NCBI RefSeq assembly: GCF_949987515.2
Contig: NC_082683.1
Location: 126,690,582-126,754,581 of the forward strand
Source of the DNA: Delphinus delphis
Lineage: Eukaryota > Chordata > Mammalia > Artiodactyla > Delphinidae
DNA length: 64,000 nt
Direction of reading: 5' to 3'
The notes under the pieces: model-generated
Told to the model about the DNA's origin: nothing
The model's database searches: none
What the model saw: the letters and a program-made list of their open reading frames with translations, nothing else
Shown here: piece after piece, positions 11,507 to 23,263 of the stretch
Position numbering within the stretch: position 1 is the first letter of the stretch
Layout of the letters: each line of letters starts with the position of its first letter
Translations under genes and position numbers: made by a program

Positions 11507-11866
11507 GAGAGTAGAATGGTTGTTGCTAAGGGACTGGGAGGTGGGGGAAATAGGAAGAAGCTGGGAAAGAATACAAATTTTCAGTTATAAGATGAATAAG
11601 GTATGAGGATCTAATGTATAACGTGATGACTATAGTTGATAATACTGTGGGTTTAATTCAAATTTGCTAAGAGAATAGACTTGTGTTTTCACCAAAAAAA
11701 AAAAAAAAAAAAAGAAAGAAAGAAAGAAAGAAGGAAAGAAAATATGTGAGTTGGTAGATATAAGTGACTTGATGCTGGGAATACTTTCACAATGTGATTA
11801 TATCAAATCACACACTTTAAATATTTTACAATTTTATTTGACAATTATACCTCAATAAAGCTGAAA
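11507..11866 (+). mobile_element. Old L1 (L1MB-like) 3' UTR
   Basis: Contains the hallmarks of medium-old L1 3' ends: gggactgggaggtggg, ttataagatgaataag, atgatgactatagtt and a terminal cctcaataaagctg followed by A. It lies directly after the L1-A tail, so L1-A may have inserted into it. A poly-A/(GAAA) microsatellite lies inside. Family name by memory of consensus features. Confidence 0.75.
11694..11740. repeat. (A)n(GAAA)n simple repeat
   Basis: About twenty A residues followed by several GAAA units (one GAAG variant) within the L1MB-like 3' UTR. Likely length-variable. Confidence 0.9.
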
Positions 11867-12199
11867 AAAAAGATATCTTCACAAGGAGCCAAACTATCTC
11901 CCTACATTTAACTTTCTAATCATAAGGATAAAAATACACAACTTTACCATGGAAAGATTTGACTTCTATCAACTTAAGTGCTCAAACTTGGCATCGCCAA
12001 TAGTAAAGCAATTTGATTTTATGTGTCACTTGATGTAATATAATATGAAGTACACAGCATTCCCTATAAAGCATTCTTATTGAATGTGTTTAACTTGAAG
12101 CTAATTATTCCTTTAAACCAAACTTCCAGTTTATAGAAATATAGGAGATAAAAGAAGCAAGATAATTGACATCCAGATGGAAGTAATCAGTGAAGCAAA
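11867..12199. other. Unassigned sequence
   Basis: AT-rich, no open frame of note and no repeat recognised with confidence. Confidence 0.3.
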
Positions 12200-12660
12200 T
12201 TCAGATTGTAGAAGTTTTACAAGACAACTGGCCCAGTCTCTTCAAAATTCAATGTTATTAAAAAGAAAAACGGTATTGGGACTGTTCTCAATTAAGAAAG
12301 ACTAAAAAGATATACAACCAAATATTATGGGTAGATTTCAGTTGGAATTTTGTTCATTAAAAAATAGTTAATTGAGGTATGTTGTGGACAATTGGTGAAT
12401 ACTTAAGCATGAGTGATTTTATGTTACATTAGAGAGTTATGGTTAATTTTATCCTGGCCATTAATAGTATTATAATAACGAAGGAAAATTTCTTTATTTT
12501 TAAGAGACATGGGGATATCATTGTTTAAGAGTGTCACAATCTCTGCGTCTTACTCTGAAATGACAAAATATTCACAGTTGTTCCATCTAGATATTTGATA
12601 CATGAAATGTATTTTATCATTCTTTCAACTTGTTCTATACGTTAAAATTTTTTATAACAT
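12200..12660 (+). mobile_element. Probable ancient L1 3' UTR
   Basis: The string of motifs (gacaactggcccagtctcttc, then gggactgttctcaatt, aagaaagactaaaaagata, cttactctgaaatg) follows the order of a common very old mammalian L1 3' UTR. Diverged and lacking a clear tail. Recognition is from memory, so the family is not given. Confidence 0.5.
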
Positions 12661-12834
12661 AAAATATTGTGAAGGAGAGAACATATTCTACTGAACAATT
12701 TATTGTCTAGAAAATTGTCCTAAGGAATTAGTGATGAATAGTGACAAAATTTACATCAGAATGTTCTTGTTGAAATAATGCAAGTGTATAAGAATTATAA
12801 ATCTAGATAAATAAGGTCTGTATTCTCAAAGAAA

Positions 12835-12980
12835 AAATTAAACTCAACAGGATGTTTTTGGCAGATTGATTCTAAAATTTATGTAGAGCAGCAAAGGGCA
12901 AAGAAGAGTCAATTTGTTTCTAGAGGGGGAGAAAATTCTTGTGGTTCTGAATAAAAAGATTAGAAAGCTATTTGAAAGTT
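12835..12980 (+). mobile_element. Old L1 (L1M-like) ORF2 fragment, left part of host of the twin-primed L1
   Basis: Reads like old L1 ORF2 around ggcagattgattctaaaatttatgt. It is interrupted by the insertion and resumes at 14666 with matching order (ggatggactgac, then aatatatgatagaagtggcatgac). Confidence 0.65.
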
Positions 12981-12997
12981 AAAAAGATATGGTGTAG
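12981..12997. repeat. Target-site duplication of twin-primed L1, left
   Basis: aaaaagatatggtgtag, repeated at 14651-14665 with one base missing in the A/G part. The site gtt/aaaaa fits L1 endonuclease. Confidence 0.9.
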
Positions 12998-14010
12998 TTT
13001 TTAAGGAAACTTCATACTGTTCTCCATAGTGGCTGCACCAATTTACTTTCCCACCAATAGTATAGGAGGGTTCCTTTTTCTCCACACCCTCTCCAGCATG
13101 TTTTACTTGTAGACTTTTTGATGATGGTCATTCTGTGATACCTCATTGTAGTTTTGCCTTGCATTTCTTTGATAATTAGAGATGTTGAGCATATTTTCAT
13201 GTGCCTGTTGGCCATTTGTATGTCTTCTTTGGAGAAATGTCTATTTAGATCTTCTTCCCGTTTTTTTATTGTTTTTTTTTTCTTGATAGTGAGCTGTATG
13301 AGCTGTTTATATATTTTGGAAATTAACCCTTGTTGTCTCATAATTGCAAATATTTTCTCCCATCCTGTAGGTTGTCTTTTCACTTAGTTTATAGTTTCCT
13401 TTGTTGTGCAAAAGCTTTTAAGTTTAATAAAGTCCCATTTGTTTACTTTTGCTTTTGTTTCCTTTGTCTTAGGAGACAGGTCCAAAAAAATATTGCTGCA
13501 ACTTATGTCAAAGAGTTTTCTGCATATGTTTTCTTGTAGGAGTTTTATAGTATCTGGTCTTATATTTAGGTCTTTAATCCACTTTGAGTTTATTTTTGTA
13601 TATGGTACTGGAGAATGTTCTAATTTCATTCTTTTACATGTGGCTGTCAAGTTTTCCCAGCATCACTCATCAAAGATACTATCTTTTCTCTGTTATATAT
13701 TCTTACCTCCTTTATCATAGATTAATTGACCATAAGTGCATGGGTTTATTTCTGGGCTTTCTATCCTGTTCCATTGATCTATATTTCTGTTTTTGTGCCA
13801 GTACCATTCTGTTTTGATGACTGTAGCTTTGTAGGATAGTCTGAAGTCAGGGAGCCTGATTCCTCCAGCTCCATGTTTCTTTCTCCAGATTGCTTTGGCT
13901 ATTCAGTATCTTTTGTGTTTCCATACAAACTGTGAAATTTTTTGTTCTAGTTCTGTGAAAAATGCCATCTGTAATTTGATAGAGATTGCACTAAATCCTA
14001 TGTAGATTGC
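12998..14010 (-). mobile_element. Twin-primed L1, inverted 5' arm (ORF2 fragment)
   Basis: On the minus strand this arm runs from the ORF2 thumb ([17 protein letters not shown] near 14010-13950) through 13650-13384 and 13383-13012 ([29 protein letters not shown]) and stops at ccttaaaa. The plus-strand arm that follows starts at the very next stretch of the same element. Opposite arms of one L1 inside one TSD are the signature of twin priming. Frames contain frameshifts and stops. Confidence 0.93.
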
Positions 14011-14650
14011 TACCATATGATCCTGCAATCCCACTCTGGGTATATATATATGCAGAGAAAACTGCAATTCAAAAAGATACATGCACTCCAATGTTCATTG
14101 CAACATTATTTATACAATAGCCAAAACATGGAAGCAACCTAAATGTCCACCAACAGAGAAATGGATTAAGAAGATGTGGTACATATGTACAATGGAATAT
14201 TACTCTGCCATAAAAAAGAATGAAATCATGCCATTTGCAACAACATGGATGGACTTGGAGATCACACTAAGTGAAGTAAGCCAGACAGCAATAGACAAAT
14301 ATCATATGATGTCGCTTATATGTGGAATCTTAAAAAAAAAAAGACACAAATGAACTTATTTCCAAAATAGAGATTCACAGACACAGAAACAAACTTACGG
14401 TTACCAAAGCAGACAGGGGGAGGAGGGAGAGATAAACTAAGAGGCTGGGATTAACATACATGTAAGACTATATATAAAATAGATATCCAACAGGACCTAC
14501 TGTATAGCACAGGACACTATACTCCATATTATGTAATAACCTATAAGTGAAAAATATCTGAAAAAGAATATATACAAAACTGCATCGATGTGCTGTACAG
14601 CTGAAACTTACACAATACTGTAAATCAACTATATTTCAATAAAATTTTTA
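14011..14650 (+). mobile_element. Twin-primed L1, direct 3' arm (ORF2 C-terminus and 3' UTR)
   Basis: Begins taccatatgatcctgc, about 17 bases downstream in L1 of where the inverted arm ends. ORF2 tail is open at 14081-14353 (WIKKMWYICTMEYYSAIKK). The 3' UTR ends with tatatttcaataaaattttt. The junction at 14009-14010 shares a 2-base gc microhomology. The right TSD follows. Confidence 0.93.
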
Positions 14651-14665
14651 AAAAATATGGTGTAG
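14651..14665. repeat. Target-site duplication of twin-primed L1, right
   Basis: aaaaatatggtgtag, partner of 12981-12997 with one base missing. Confidence 0.88.
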
Positions 14666-14945
14666 GGATGGACTGACTGAACAAATTAGTTCACAGATTA
14701 GGGTATACAAATATGGAATTTTAATATATGATAGAAGTGGCATGACAAATTACATGAGAAAGGAGAGACAATTTAATAAATGGAGCTGGAACAGATATAA
14801 GTTGTTTTAAGAGAAAAATGAAATTGTAGCTGTATGTCAAACCATACACAAGAATCAATCTCAAATAGAGTAAGAACCGAAATGTTGAAAATTTTTTGTG
14901 AAGGGGAAGAAAGAAAAGTCACTAGCTGTAGAAGAACATTAGGTT
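14666..14945 (+). mobile_element. Old L1 (L1M-like) ORF2 fragment, right part of host
   Basis: Continues the old ORF2 broken at 12980: a 'gatagaagtggcatgac' segment, then tttaataaatggagctggaac, then ccatacacaagaatcaatctc. Highly diverged and closed in all frames. Confidence 0.7.
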
Positions 14946-14946
14946 G

Positions 14947-14951
<5 letters not shown>

Positions 14952-14979
<28 letters not shown>
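14952..14979. repeat. Poly-T tract
   Basis: About 28 T residues ending the old L1 fragment region; possibly the tail of a lost minus-strand retroelement. Confidence 0.85.
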
Positions 14980-14980
14980 G

Positions 14981-15597
14981 GTTTTAAAGATAGGAGAAAC
15001 TTGAACTTCAGAAAAGCATTCAGTAAAGAGGGAGGTATAAAAGAGAGGAGTATCCTTAAGAAAGTAGATGGCAACTGGATAATAAGCAAGAGGGCTAGCA
15101 TACAGCAGGTGTTCTGTAATTATTGAATGAATGGATTAACTAGTAAAAGAGAAGGAATTAGCTTAGATGGAATGTACAGAAATTGGCTCACAAAGGAGGT
15201 AGTCTTTTCTCATTGACAGATGTGAAAGTGGAGTTAACGGATGCAGCTACCAATGTTTGCCTGGGTTATGATTTTTTACTTCAGGCTTCAGAAACAGACC
15301 TTAAAGCAGGAGGAAAGAGCCCACTGTGGCTAAAAACCAAACATAAACTTCTCAAACTCAAAGGGCATGGAGAACAGTATTTAGATATGAAAAATATGTA
15401 CTGTAACCAGACACAAAGAGAGAATTCTCTAAGTAGTGTCATTTGCTTGCTTGTTTCTTCTTGTTGCTTTGCTAAACCTGGCACCAGTACACTCTTGAAG
15501 GGTAGGGGGATCTTCTTACATCCCAGTGATTTCAGGAGATCAAAAATGGCATGTGTGGCAAAAGCCAGCAGCAGGAGGAGGCTAGCCTTAAAATTAA
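14981..15597. other. Mostly unique sequence with a short L2/MIR-like 3' end
   Basis: At 15092-15135 a short stretch (catacagcaggtgttctgta, then ttgaatgaatgg) resembles the 3' terminus of L2/MIR. A 152-codon open frame (15183-15641) has no recognisable domain and its C-terminal end is translated MIR, so I do not call it a gene. Confidence 0.4.
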
Positions 15598-15705
15598 ACT
15601 GTCTGGGTTCATATCTCGACATTGCCACATACCAGTTGTGAAAACTTTGAGCAAATGACTTAGCTTCTGAAGCTTCAGTTACCACTTCTATCAAATAAGG
15701 ATACT
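15598..15705 (+). mobile_element. MIR SINE
   Basis: Follows the MIR core order: ctgggttcatatctcgacat, ttgccacataccagttgtg, gagcaaatgacttagcttctg, then a diverged cctca-type region. Ancient tRNA-derived SINE, heavily mutated. Confidence 0.8.
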
Positions 15706-16429
15706 ATTTACTTAGGTTCTTTGTTACAAGGCATAGAACCTGACTCTGGCTAACTTGAACTCATTGGGAGAATATGGAGAGCCCGTGAATCAAAGGGAAA
15801 GCTGCAGAATCAGGCCTAGAAGAACAGAAACTGGGATAGCTTCAAATATGCATGTAAGAGGAAAGAATGGATATTTCTTCTAGCATCCTGTACCCTCAAT
15901 GCATTATATTCAGTTTTCAGCCTTTTTCATTGTCCTCATGATTCAAATTTTGGAAAGTTTAGTTCCAGATAGCCTAATTTAGATTCTTTGCTTATCTTCC
16001 AGCTAGAGTACAGAGCATCTTTATCCATGGTTCCATCAAATTGTGGAAGAGTGTTGTTGGGAAAAGGATGGAGGGTAGTTGCTACCTGGAGAAAACTACA
16101 AATTTATATGTACCCCACGCTTTGGCTATTCAAATAGTTTTATTTCTATACATAAAATTTCAATTATGCTTTGTCATTATTGAACATAACATAATGCAAA
16201 TATTCCACAACGAAAATACATTCATCTTCTTTCCAAAGATGAATAACCCCAAACTGCATCCACCTCCAAGTCCAGGAGCTCTGAATAATATGTGGTTTTG
16301 TCCTCTAACTCTGTTATCAATCTAAGTCTCTAGTGTATGGGTCAAGCAAAATCACACAACAAAGAATAATTGTGGTCTTCGGTTATAGAGCAGTGCATTT
16401 ACATTAGTGCTAATCTTCTTATGTCTCAG
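15706..16429. other. Unique or unassigned sequence
   Basis: 15706-15850 (gactctggctaacttgaac and following) resembles 58945-59080 and may be an unnamed old interspersed repeat. The rest shows nothing I can assign. Confidence 0.3.
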
Positions 16430-16570
16430 ATATCCCCAAAGGACAGATATGGAATGTGAGATCCAGAGTGACCATGTAATTTATTCAAAGCCACCAATGA
16501 ATGACTTAAGTAATCAAGCCAAGGTCTGAATCCAGGTTTGTCCAACTCTAAAACCATCTCTTTTCTTTCC
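16430..16570 (-). mobile_element. Probable MIR SINE, diverged
   Basis: Minus-strand MIR order: tgagatccagagtgacc, then tttattcaaagccaccaatg, then aggtctgaatccaggtttg. Weak but consistent. Confidence 0.5.
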
Positions 16571-16974
16571 ATCACAAAAGGCTTAGAACAACATGAAATA
16601 AATGTCCTCCTTGGAGAATTTTAACAGGAAACAAAGTTTTGGGACATGAAAAAGGAGATCAGAGGAGAGTTTTAGGCTATGGAAAGCAGAGGGTGGAAAG
16701 TTTAGGATTGTAGATATAAGAGCAGGGGATGAGAATTTATTTAATGGAGAGAGGAGGAGGAATAGAGCTTTCCTATTTTTAAAACTATTTCACAGTAACG
16801 TAACACTTTATAAGGGGCTTAAATTACTATTTCCTCAACCATTCTTGTGCCAATAGGTAATTGTTTAGATTATTTTATTAGTAAAGGCTTTGACTGACAC
16901 AAGTTAAGTAGGTCACTTAGGAAATACTGATTTTTTTTACCTCTGTACCCATAAAGTAAAAATACTACTCAATT

Positions 16975-17160
16975 AGAGATAGAATGGTGTTCAAATTGGC
17001 TATTAAAAAAAATTAGATTCTCACCTTACATCAGACAGCAAAACAAAAGCCAGATACACTGAAAAGCTTTGTTTTGTTTTAAAAAGAAAGAACCATGAGA
17101 AAACAAAACTTTGAAGAAAATATGGGAAATATCTGGGAACAGAAAAAGGCTAAGGCAATG
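16975..17160 (+). mobile_element. Ancient L1 (L1ME-like) ORF2 fragment
   Basis: ttagattctcaccttacatc followed by agccagatacactgaaaag and gaagaaaatatgggaaatatc follows the ORF2 thumb order of very old L1s. Closed in all frames. Confidence 0.6.
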
Positions 17161-18149
17161 AAATTTCCCTGCTAGCTGGGGCCAGGACGGCTCAGGCACT
17201 GCACAAATTTTAGTGATTTTAAGTTAGTGATGGTGGAGGTATTTAGGAGGTGGTGAGATACCCAGCATCCAAAACATTAAATTCCCTGTAAAGTCTCCTA
17301 AGAGAACATTCCCACCCCCACTTCTTTATACCCAACAAAGATCAGTGCCAGACATTTTATTCTGCCAAGATTTATTCCCAATTTAAATCTTGGACACAGC
17401 ACACAGGCATAATTATTTTGGTCAATCAGAAGAGAGCTTATTGTGTTTCAAAACAAGTCATGCAAGGAAAGATTTAAGGAATTTCATTTTAGCTTGAAGA
17501 TGTGAAATTTAAACTTCCACTAAAGGATGCTTAGAGGAAATGTTTAGAGAAAGTCATGGTACTGGCTACACTCCTTCTGAGTGAATAAGTCTGATGTCAG
17601 GTTATGTGGTAAGGGTTAGTAAGAATCTTACATTTGGCACAATCTAGGTTCTCACAGTCTCAAATAACAAGCTGGTCATACTCGGTTTTTATTTTCTTTG
17701 ATTGTTTAGATTGTATTCCACTGTTGGCTTGGAAGCTATTATTCAACTTGCACTTTTAAAATGAACATTTATCTATTGGTAAGCAAAGAAGACCACAGAG
17801 AATATTTTTTCCTTGCTTTTCAGTCTTTGGTCAGAATATTTAGAACTAGATGAATTCCAAGAGAAACAAAGATCTAAGCTAACGACTATAATTGCTGCTA
17901 CAGAATTCATATCCTTGTGTGTCATCTCTGACTGTAATTTTTAAATTAGTGACTATATAATGTCAACTAATGTGAGAGCTTCAGCCAAGCAAAACAAAAC
18001 TAAGGGATAATGTCACAGTGGGGAGTGTTGCGTCAATTGAATGAGTTCTGAGCAAAAAGGGATACATGTAAAGTGGGAAAAGTCACAGTTGGTAGAATAC
18101 AGAGAATATTGGTGTATTGATGAACTGTAAAGTGTCCGTCCCTATCAGT
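17161..18149. other. Unassigned single-copy-like sequence
   Basis: No open frame, repeat or RNA gene recognised. Confidence 0.35.
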
Positions 18150-18162
18150 ATGGCTTAGTCTT
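18150..18162. repeat. Target-site duplication of L1-G, left
   Basis: atggcttagtctt, exactly repeated at 24033-24045. Confidence 0.9.
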
Positions 18163-18589
18163 TTTTTTAACATCTTTATTGGAGTATAATTGCTTTACAA
18201 TGGTGTGTTAGCTTCTGCTGTATAACAAAGTGAATCAGCTATACATACACATACATCCCCATATATCCTCCCTCTTGCGTCTCCCTCGCACCCTCCCTAT
18301 CCCACCACACTAGGTGGTCACAAAGCACTGAGCTGATCTCCCTGAGCTATGTAGCTGCTTCCTACTAGCTATCTATTTTACATTTGGGAGTGTATATATG
18401 TCCATGCTACTCTCTCACTTCATCCCAGCTTACCCTTACCCCTCCCCGTGTCTTCCAGTCCATTTTCTATGTCGGCATCTCTATTCCTGTCCTGTCCCTA
18501 GATTATTCAGAACCATTTTTTTTCTTTTTTTAGATTCCGTATATATGTATTAGCATATGGTGCTTCTTTTTCTCTTTCTGACTTACTTC

Positions 18590-21500
18590 ACTCTGTATGA
18601 CAGACTCTAGGTCCATCCACCTTGCTACAAATAACTCAATTTCGTTTTATTTTTATGGCTGAGTAATATTCCATTGTATATGTGTGCCACATCTTCATTA
18701 TCCATTCATCTGTCGATGGACACATAGGTTGCTTCCATGTCCTGGCTACTGTAAATAGAGCTGCAATGAACATTGTGGTACATGACTCTTTTTGAATTAT
18801 GGTTTTCACAGGATATATGCCCAATAGTGGGATTGCTGGGTCGTATGGTAGTTCTATTTTTAGTTTTTTTCAGACCTCCATAGTGTTCTGCATAGTGGCT
18901 GTAACAATTTACATACCCACCAACAGTTCAAGAGGGTGCCCTTTTCTCCAAACCCTCTCCAGTATTTATTGTTTGCACATTTTTTGATGATGGCTATTCT
19001 GAGTGGTGTGAGGTTTTGATTTGCATTTCTCTAATGATTAATGATGTTGGAGCATCGTTTCATGTGTTTGTTGGCAATCTGTATATCTTCTTTGGAGAAA
19101 TGTCTATTTTGGTCTTCTGTGGTTTTTTGGATTGGATTGGTTTTTTTTTTTAAAAGATATTGAGCTGCATGAGCTGCTTGTAAATTTTGGAGATTAATCC
19201 TTTGTCAGTTGCTTTGTATGCAAATATTTTCTCCCATTCTGAGGGTTGTCTTTTCGTCTTCTTTATGGTTTCCTTTGCTGTGCAAAGCTTGTAAGTTTCA
19301 CTAGGTCCCATTTGTTTATTTTTGTTTATATTTCCCTTTCTCTAGGAGGTGGGTCAAAAGGATCTTGCTGTGATTTATGTCATGGAGTGTTCTGCCTATG
19401 TTTTCCTCTAAGAGTCTTATAGAGTTGTGCCTCACATTTAGGTTTAATCCATTTTGAGTTTATATTTGTGTATGGTGTTATGGAGTGTTCTAATTTCATT
19501 CTTTTACATGTAGCTGTGCAGTTTTCCCAGCACCACTTATTGAAGAGGGAGTCTTTTCTCCATTGTATATTCTTGCCTCCTTTATCAAAGATAAGGTAAC
19601 CACATGTGCGTCGGTTTATCTCTGGGCTTTCTATTCTGTTCCATTGATCTATTTTTCTGCTTTTGTGGCAGTACCACACTCTCTTGATTACTGTAGCTTT
19701 GTAGTATAGCCTGGGAGCTATACTACAAAGCCAGGGAGTCTGATTCCTCCAGCTCTGTTTTTCTTTCTCAAGATTGCTTTAGCTATTCAGGGTCTTTCCT
19801 GTTTCCATACAAATTGTGAAATTTTTTGTTCTAGTTCTGTGAAAAATGCCATTGGTAGTTTGATAGGGATTGCTTTCAATCTGTAGAATGCTTTGGGTAG
19901 TACAGTCATTTTCACAATGTTGATTCTGCCAATCCAAGAACATTGTATACCTCTCCATCTGTTTGTATCATCTTTAATTTCTTTCATCAGTGTCTTATAG
20001 TTTTCTGCATACAGGTCTTTTGTCTCCTTAGGTAGTTTTACTCCTAGGTATTTTATTCTTTTTGTTGAAATGGTAAATGAGAGTCTTTCTTTAATTTCTC
20101 ATTCAGATTTTTCATCATTAATGTATAGGAATGCAAGAGATTTCTGTGCATTAATTTTGTATCCTGCTACTTTACCAAATTAATTGATCAGCTCTAGTAG
20201 TCTTCTGGTAGCACCTTTAGAATTCTCTATCTATAGTATCATGTCATCTGCAAACAGCGACATTTGTACTCCTTTACTGATTTGGATTCCTTTTATTTCT
20301 TTTTCTTCTCTGATTGCTGTGGCTAAAACTTCCAAAACTATGTGGAATAATAGTGGTGAGAGCGGGCAACCTTGTTTTGCTCCTGATCTTAGTGAAAATG
20401 GTTGTAGTTTTTTACCATTGAGAATGATGCTGGCTGTGGGTTTGTCATACATGGCCTTTATTATGTTGAGGTAAGTTCACTCTATGCCTACTTTCTGGAG
20501 GATTTTTATCATAAATGGGTGTTGAATTTTGTTGAAAGCTTTTTCTACATTTTTTTAGATGATCCTATGGTTTTTATTCTTCAATTTGTTAATATGGTGT
20601 ATCACATTGATTGATTTGCATATATTGAAGAATTCTTGCATTCCTGGGATAAACCCCATTTGATCATGGTGTATGATCCTTTTAATGTGCTGTTGGATTC
20701 TGTTTGCTAGTATTTTGTTGAGGATTTTTGCATCTCTTTTCACCAGTGATATTGGCCTGTAATTTTCTTTCTTTGTGACATCTTTGTCTGGTTTTGGTAT
20801 AAGGGTGATAGTGTACTTGTAGAATGAGTTTGGGATTGTTCCTCTCTCTGCTATATTTTGCCAGAGTTTGAGAAGGATACGTGTTAGCTCTTCTCTAAAT
20901 GTTTGATAGAATTCACCAGTGAAGCCATCTGGTCCTGGGCTTTTGTTTGTTGGAAGATTTTTAATCAGAGTTTCAATTTCAGTGCTTGTGATTGGTCTGT
21001 TTATATTTTCTATTTCTTCCTGGTTCAGTCTCAGAAGGTTGCGCTTTTCTAAGAATTTGTCCATTTCTTCCAGGTTGTCCATTTTGTTGTCATATAGCTG
21101 CCTGTAATATCTCTCATAATCCTTTGTATTTCTGCAGTGCCAGTTGTTACTTCTACTTTTTCATTTCTAATTCTATTGATTTGAGTCTTTTCCCTTTTTT
21201 TCTTGATGAGTCTGGTTAATGGTATATTAATTTTATCTTCTCAAAGAACCACCTTGTAGTTTTATTGATCTTTGCTATTGTTTCCTTCATTTCTTTTTCA
21301 TTTAATTCTGATCTGATTTTTGATTTCTTTCCTTCTGCTAACTTTGGGGATTTTATGTTCTTCTTTCTCTGATGGCTTTAGGTGTAAGGTTAGGTTGTTT
21401 ATGTGAGATGTTTCTTGTTTCTGGAGGTAGGATTTTATTGCTATAGACTTCCCTCTCAGAACTGCTTTTGCTGCATCCCATAGTTTTTGAGTTGTCGTGT

Positions 21501-22305
21501 TTTCATTGTCATGTTTTTCTAGGTTTTTTTTTAAAATTCCTCTTCGATTTTTTTTCAGTGTATTGTTTAACCTCAATGTGTTTGTATTTTTTATGTTTTT
21601 TTTTTCATGTAACTGACATCTAGTCTCATAGCATTGTGGTCGGAAAAGATACTTGATACAATTTCAATTTTCTTAAATTTACTAAGGCTTGATTTGTGAC
21701 CCAAGATATGATCTATCCTGGAGAACGTTCCATGAGCACTTGAGAAGAAAGTGTAATGTGCTGGTTTTAGATTGAATTTCCTATAAATATCAATTAAGCC
21801 ATCTTTTTTATATGTATCATTTAAAACTTGTATTTCCTTATTTATTTTCATTTTGGATGATCTGTCCATTGGTGAAAGTGGGGTGTTGAAGTCCCCTACT
21901 ATTATTGTGTTGCTGTCAATTTCCCCTTTTATAGCTATTAGCATTTGCCTTATGTAGTGAGGTGTTCCTATTTTATGTGCATAAGTATTTACAATTGTTA
22001 TATCTTCTTCTTGGATAGATCCCTTGATCATCATGTAGTGTCCTTCTTTGTCTCTTATAATAGACTTTATGTTAAATTCTATTTTGTGTGATATGAGAAT
22101 TGCTGCTCCAGCTTTCTTTTGATTTCCATTTGCATGGAATACCTTTTTCCATCCCCTTACTTTCAGTCTCTATGTGTCCCTAGGTCTGAAGTGGGTCTTT
22201 TTTAGACAGCAAATGTACGGGTTGTGGTTTTGAATCTATTCAGCCAGTGTATGCCTTTTGGTTTGATCATTTAATCCATTTACATTTAAGGTAGTTATCG
22301 TTAAG
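18590..22305 (-). pseudogene. L1-G ORF2 pseudogene
   Basis: The expected start reads GTG instead of ATG (about 22300). The endonuclease is open at 22034-21591 with IIVGDFNTPLSPMDRSS, SRIDHILGH and SDHNAMRL, so GDFN and SDH residues are kept. RT is open at 21082-20555 ([28 protein letters not shown]) and 20452-20231, which includes [14 protein letters not shown] and the catalytic LFADDMIL. Directly after it Tyr (TAC) has become TAG. Thumb pieces lie at 19987-19787 and 19679-19380, with C-terminal remains to about 18590. It is disabled. Confidence 0.88.
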
Positions 22306-22399
22306 TATATTCCTATTACCACTTTCTTAATTGTTTTGAGTTTGTTATAGTAAGTCTTTTTTTACTTCTCTTGCGTTCCCTGCCTAGAGAAGTTCCTTT

Positions 22400-23263
22400 A
22401 GCATTTGTTGTAGAGACGGTTTTGTGGTGCTGAGTTCTCTTATCTTTCGCTTATCTGTAAAGGTTTTAATTTCTCCATCGAATCTGAATGATATCCTTGC
22501 TGGGTAGAGTAATCTTGGTCACAGGTGTTTCCCTCTCATCACTTTAAATATGTCCTGCCAGTCCCTTCTGGCTTGCAGAGTTTCTGCTGAAAGATCAGCT
22601 TTAACCTTATGGGGATTCCCTTGTATATTAATTGTTGCTTTTCCCTTGCTGCTTTTAATATTTTTTCCTTGTATTTAATTTTTGATAGTTTGATAAATAT
22701 GTGTCTTGGCGTGTTTCTCCTTGGATTTATCCTGTATGGGACGCTCTGCTCTTCCTGGACTTGATTGACTATTTCCTTTCCCATATTAGGGAAGTTTTCA
22801 TCTATAATCCCTTCAAATATTTTCTCACTCCCTTTCTCTTCTTCTTCTGGGACCTCTACAATTCTAATGTTGGTGCATTTAATGTTGTCCCAGAGGTCTC
22901 TGAGACTGTCCTGAATTCTTTTCATTCTTTATTTTGCTCTGTGGTGGTTATTTCCACTATTTTATCTTCCAGGTCACTTATGTGTTCTTCTGCCTCAGTT
23001 ATTCTGCTATTGATTCCATCTAGAGAATTTTTAATTTCATTTATTGTGTTGTTCATCATTGTTTGTTTGCTCTTTAGTTCTTCTAGGTCCTTGTTAAACG
23101 TTTCTTGTATTTTCTCCATTCTATATCCAAGATTTTGGATCATCTTTACTATCATTACTTTGAATTCTTTTTCAGGTAAACCGCCTATTTCCTCTTCATT
23201 TGTATTGTCTACTGGGTTTTTACCTTGCTCCTTCATCTGGTGTTTATTCCTCTGTCTTCTCAT
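22400..23263 (-). pseudogene. L1-G ORF1 pseudogene
   Basis: The minus-strand frame starts at ATG 23263. The N-terminal and coiled-coil part is open for 113 codons (LPEKEFKVMIVKMIQNLGYR, KDLEELKSKQ, SRITEAEEHISDLEDK). It is followed by the RRM and start of the C-terminal domain at 22925-22539 in another frame (NIRIVEVPEE, NPRRNTPRHIFIK). The rest of the CTD to about 22400 is frameshifted. ORF1p would coat L1 RNA as a trimer; this copy cannot make it whole. Confidence 0.85.

Noticed and set aside
15183..15641. 152-codon open frame, plus strand
   Set aside because: No domain or signal; its C-terminal end is translated MIR sequence and the opposite strand is also open, so chance is likely.
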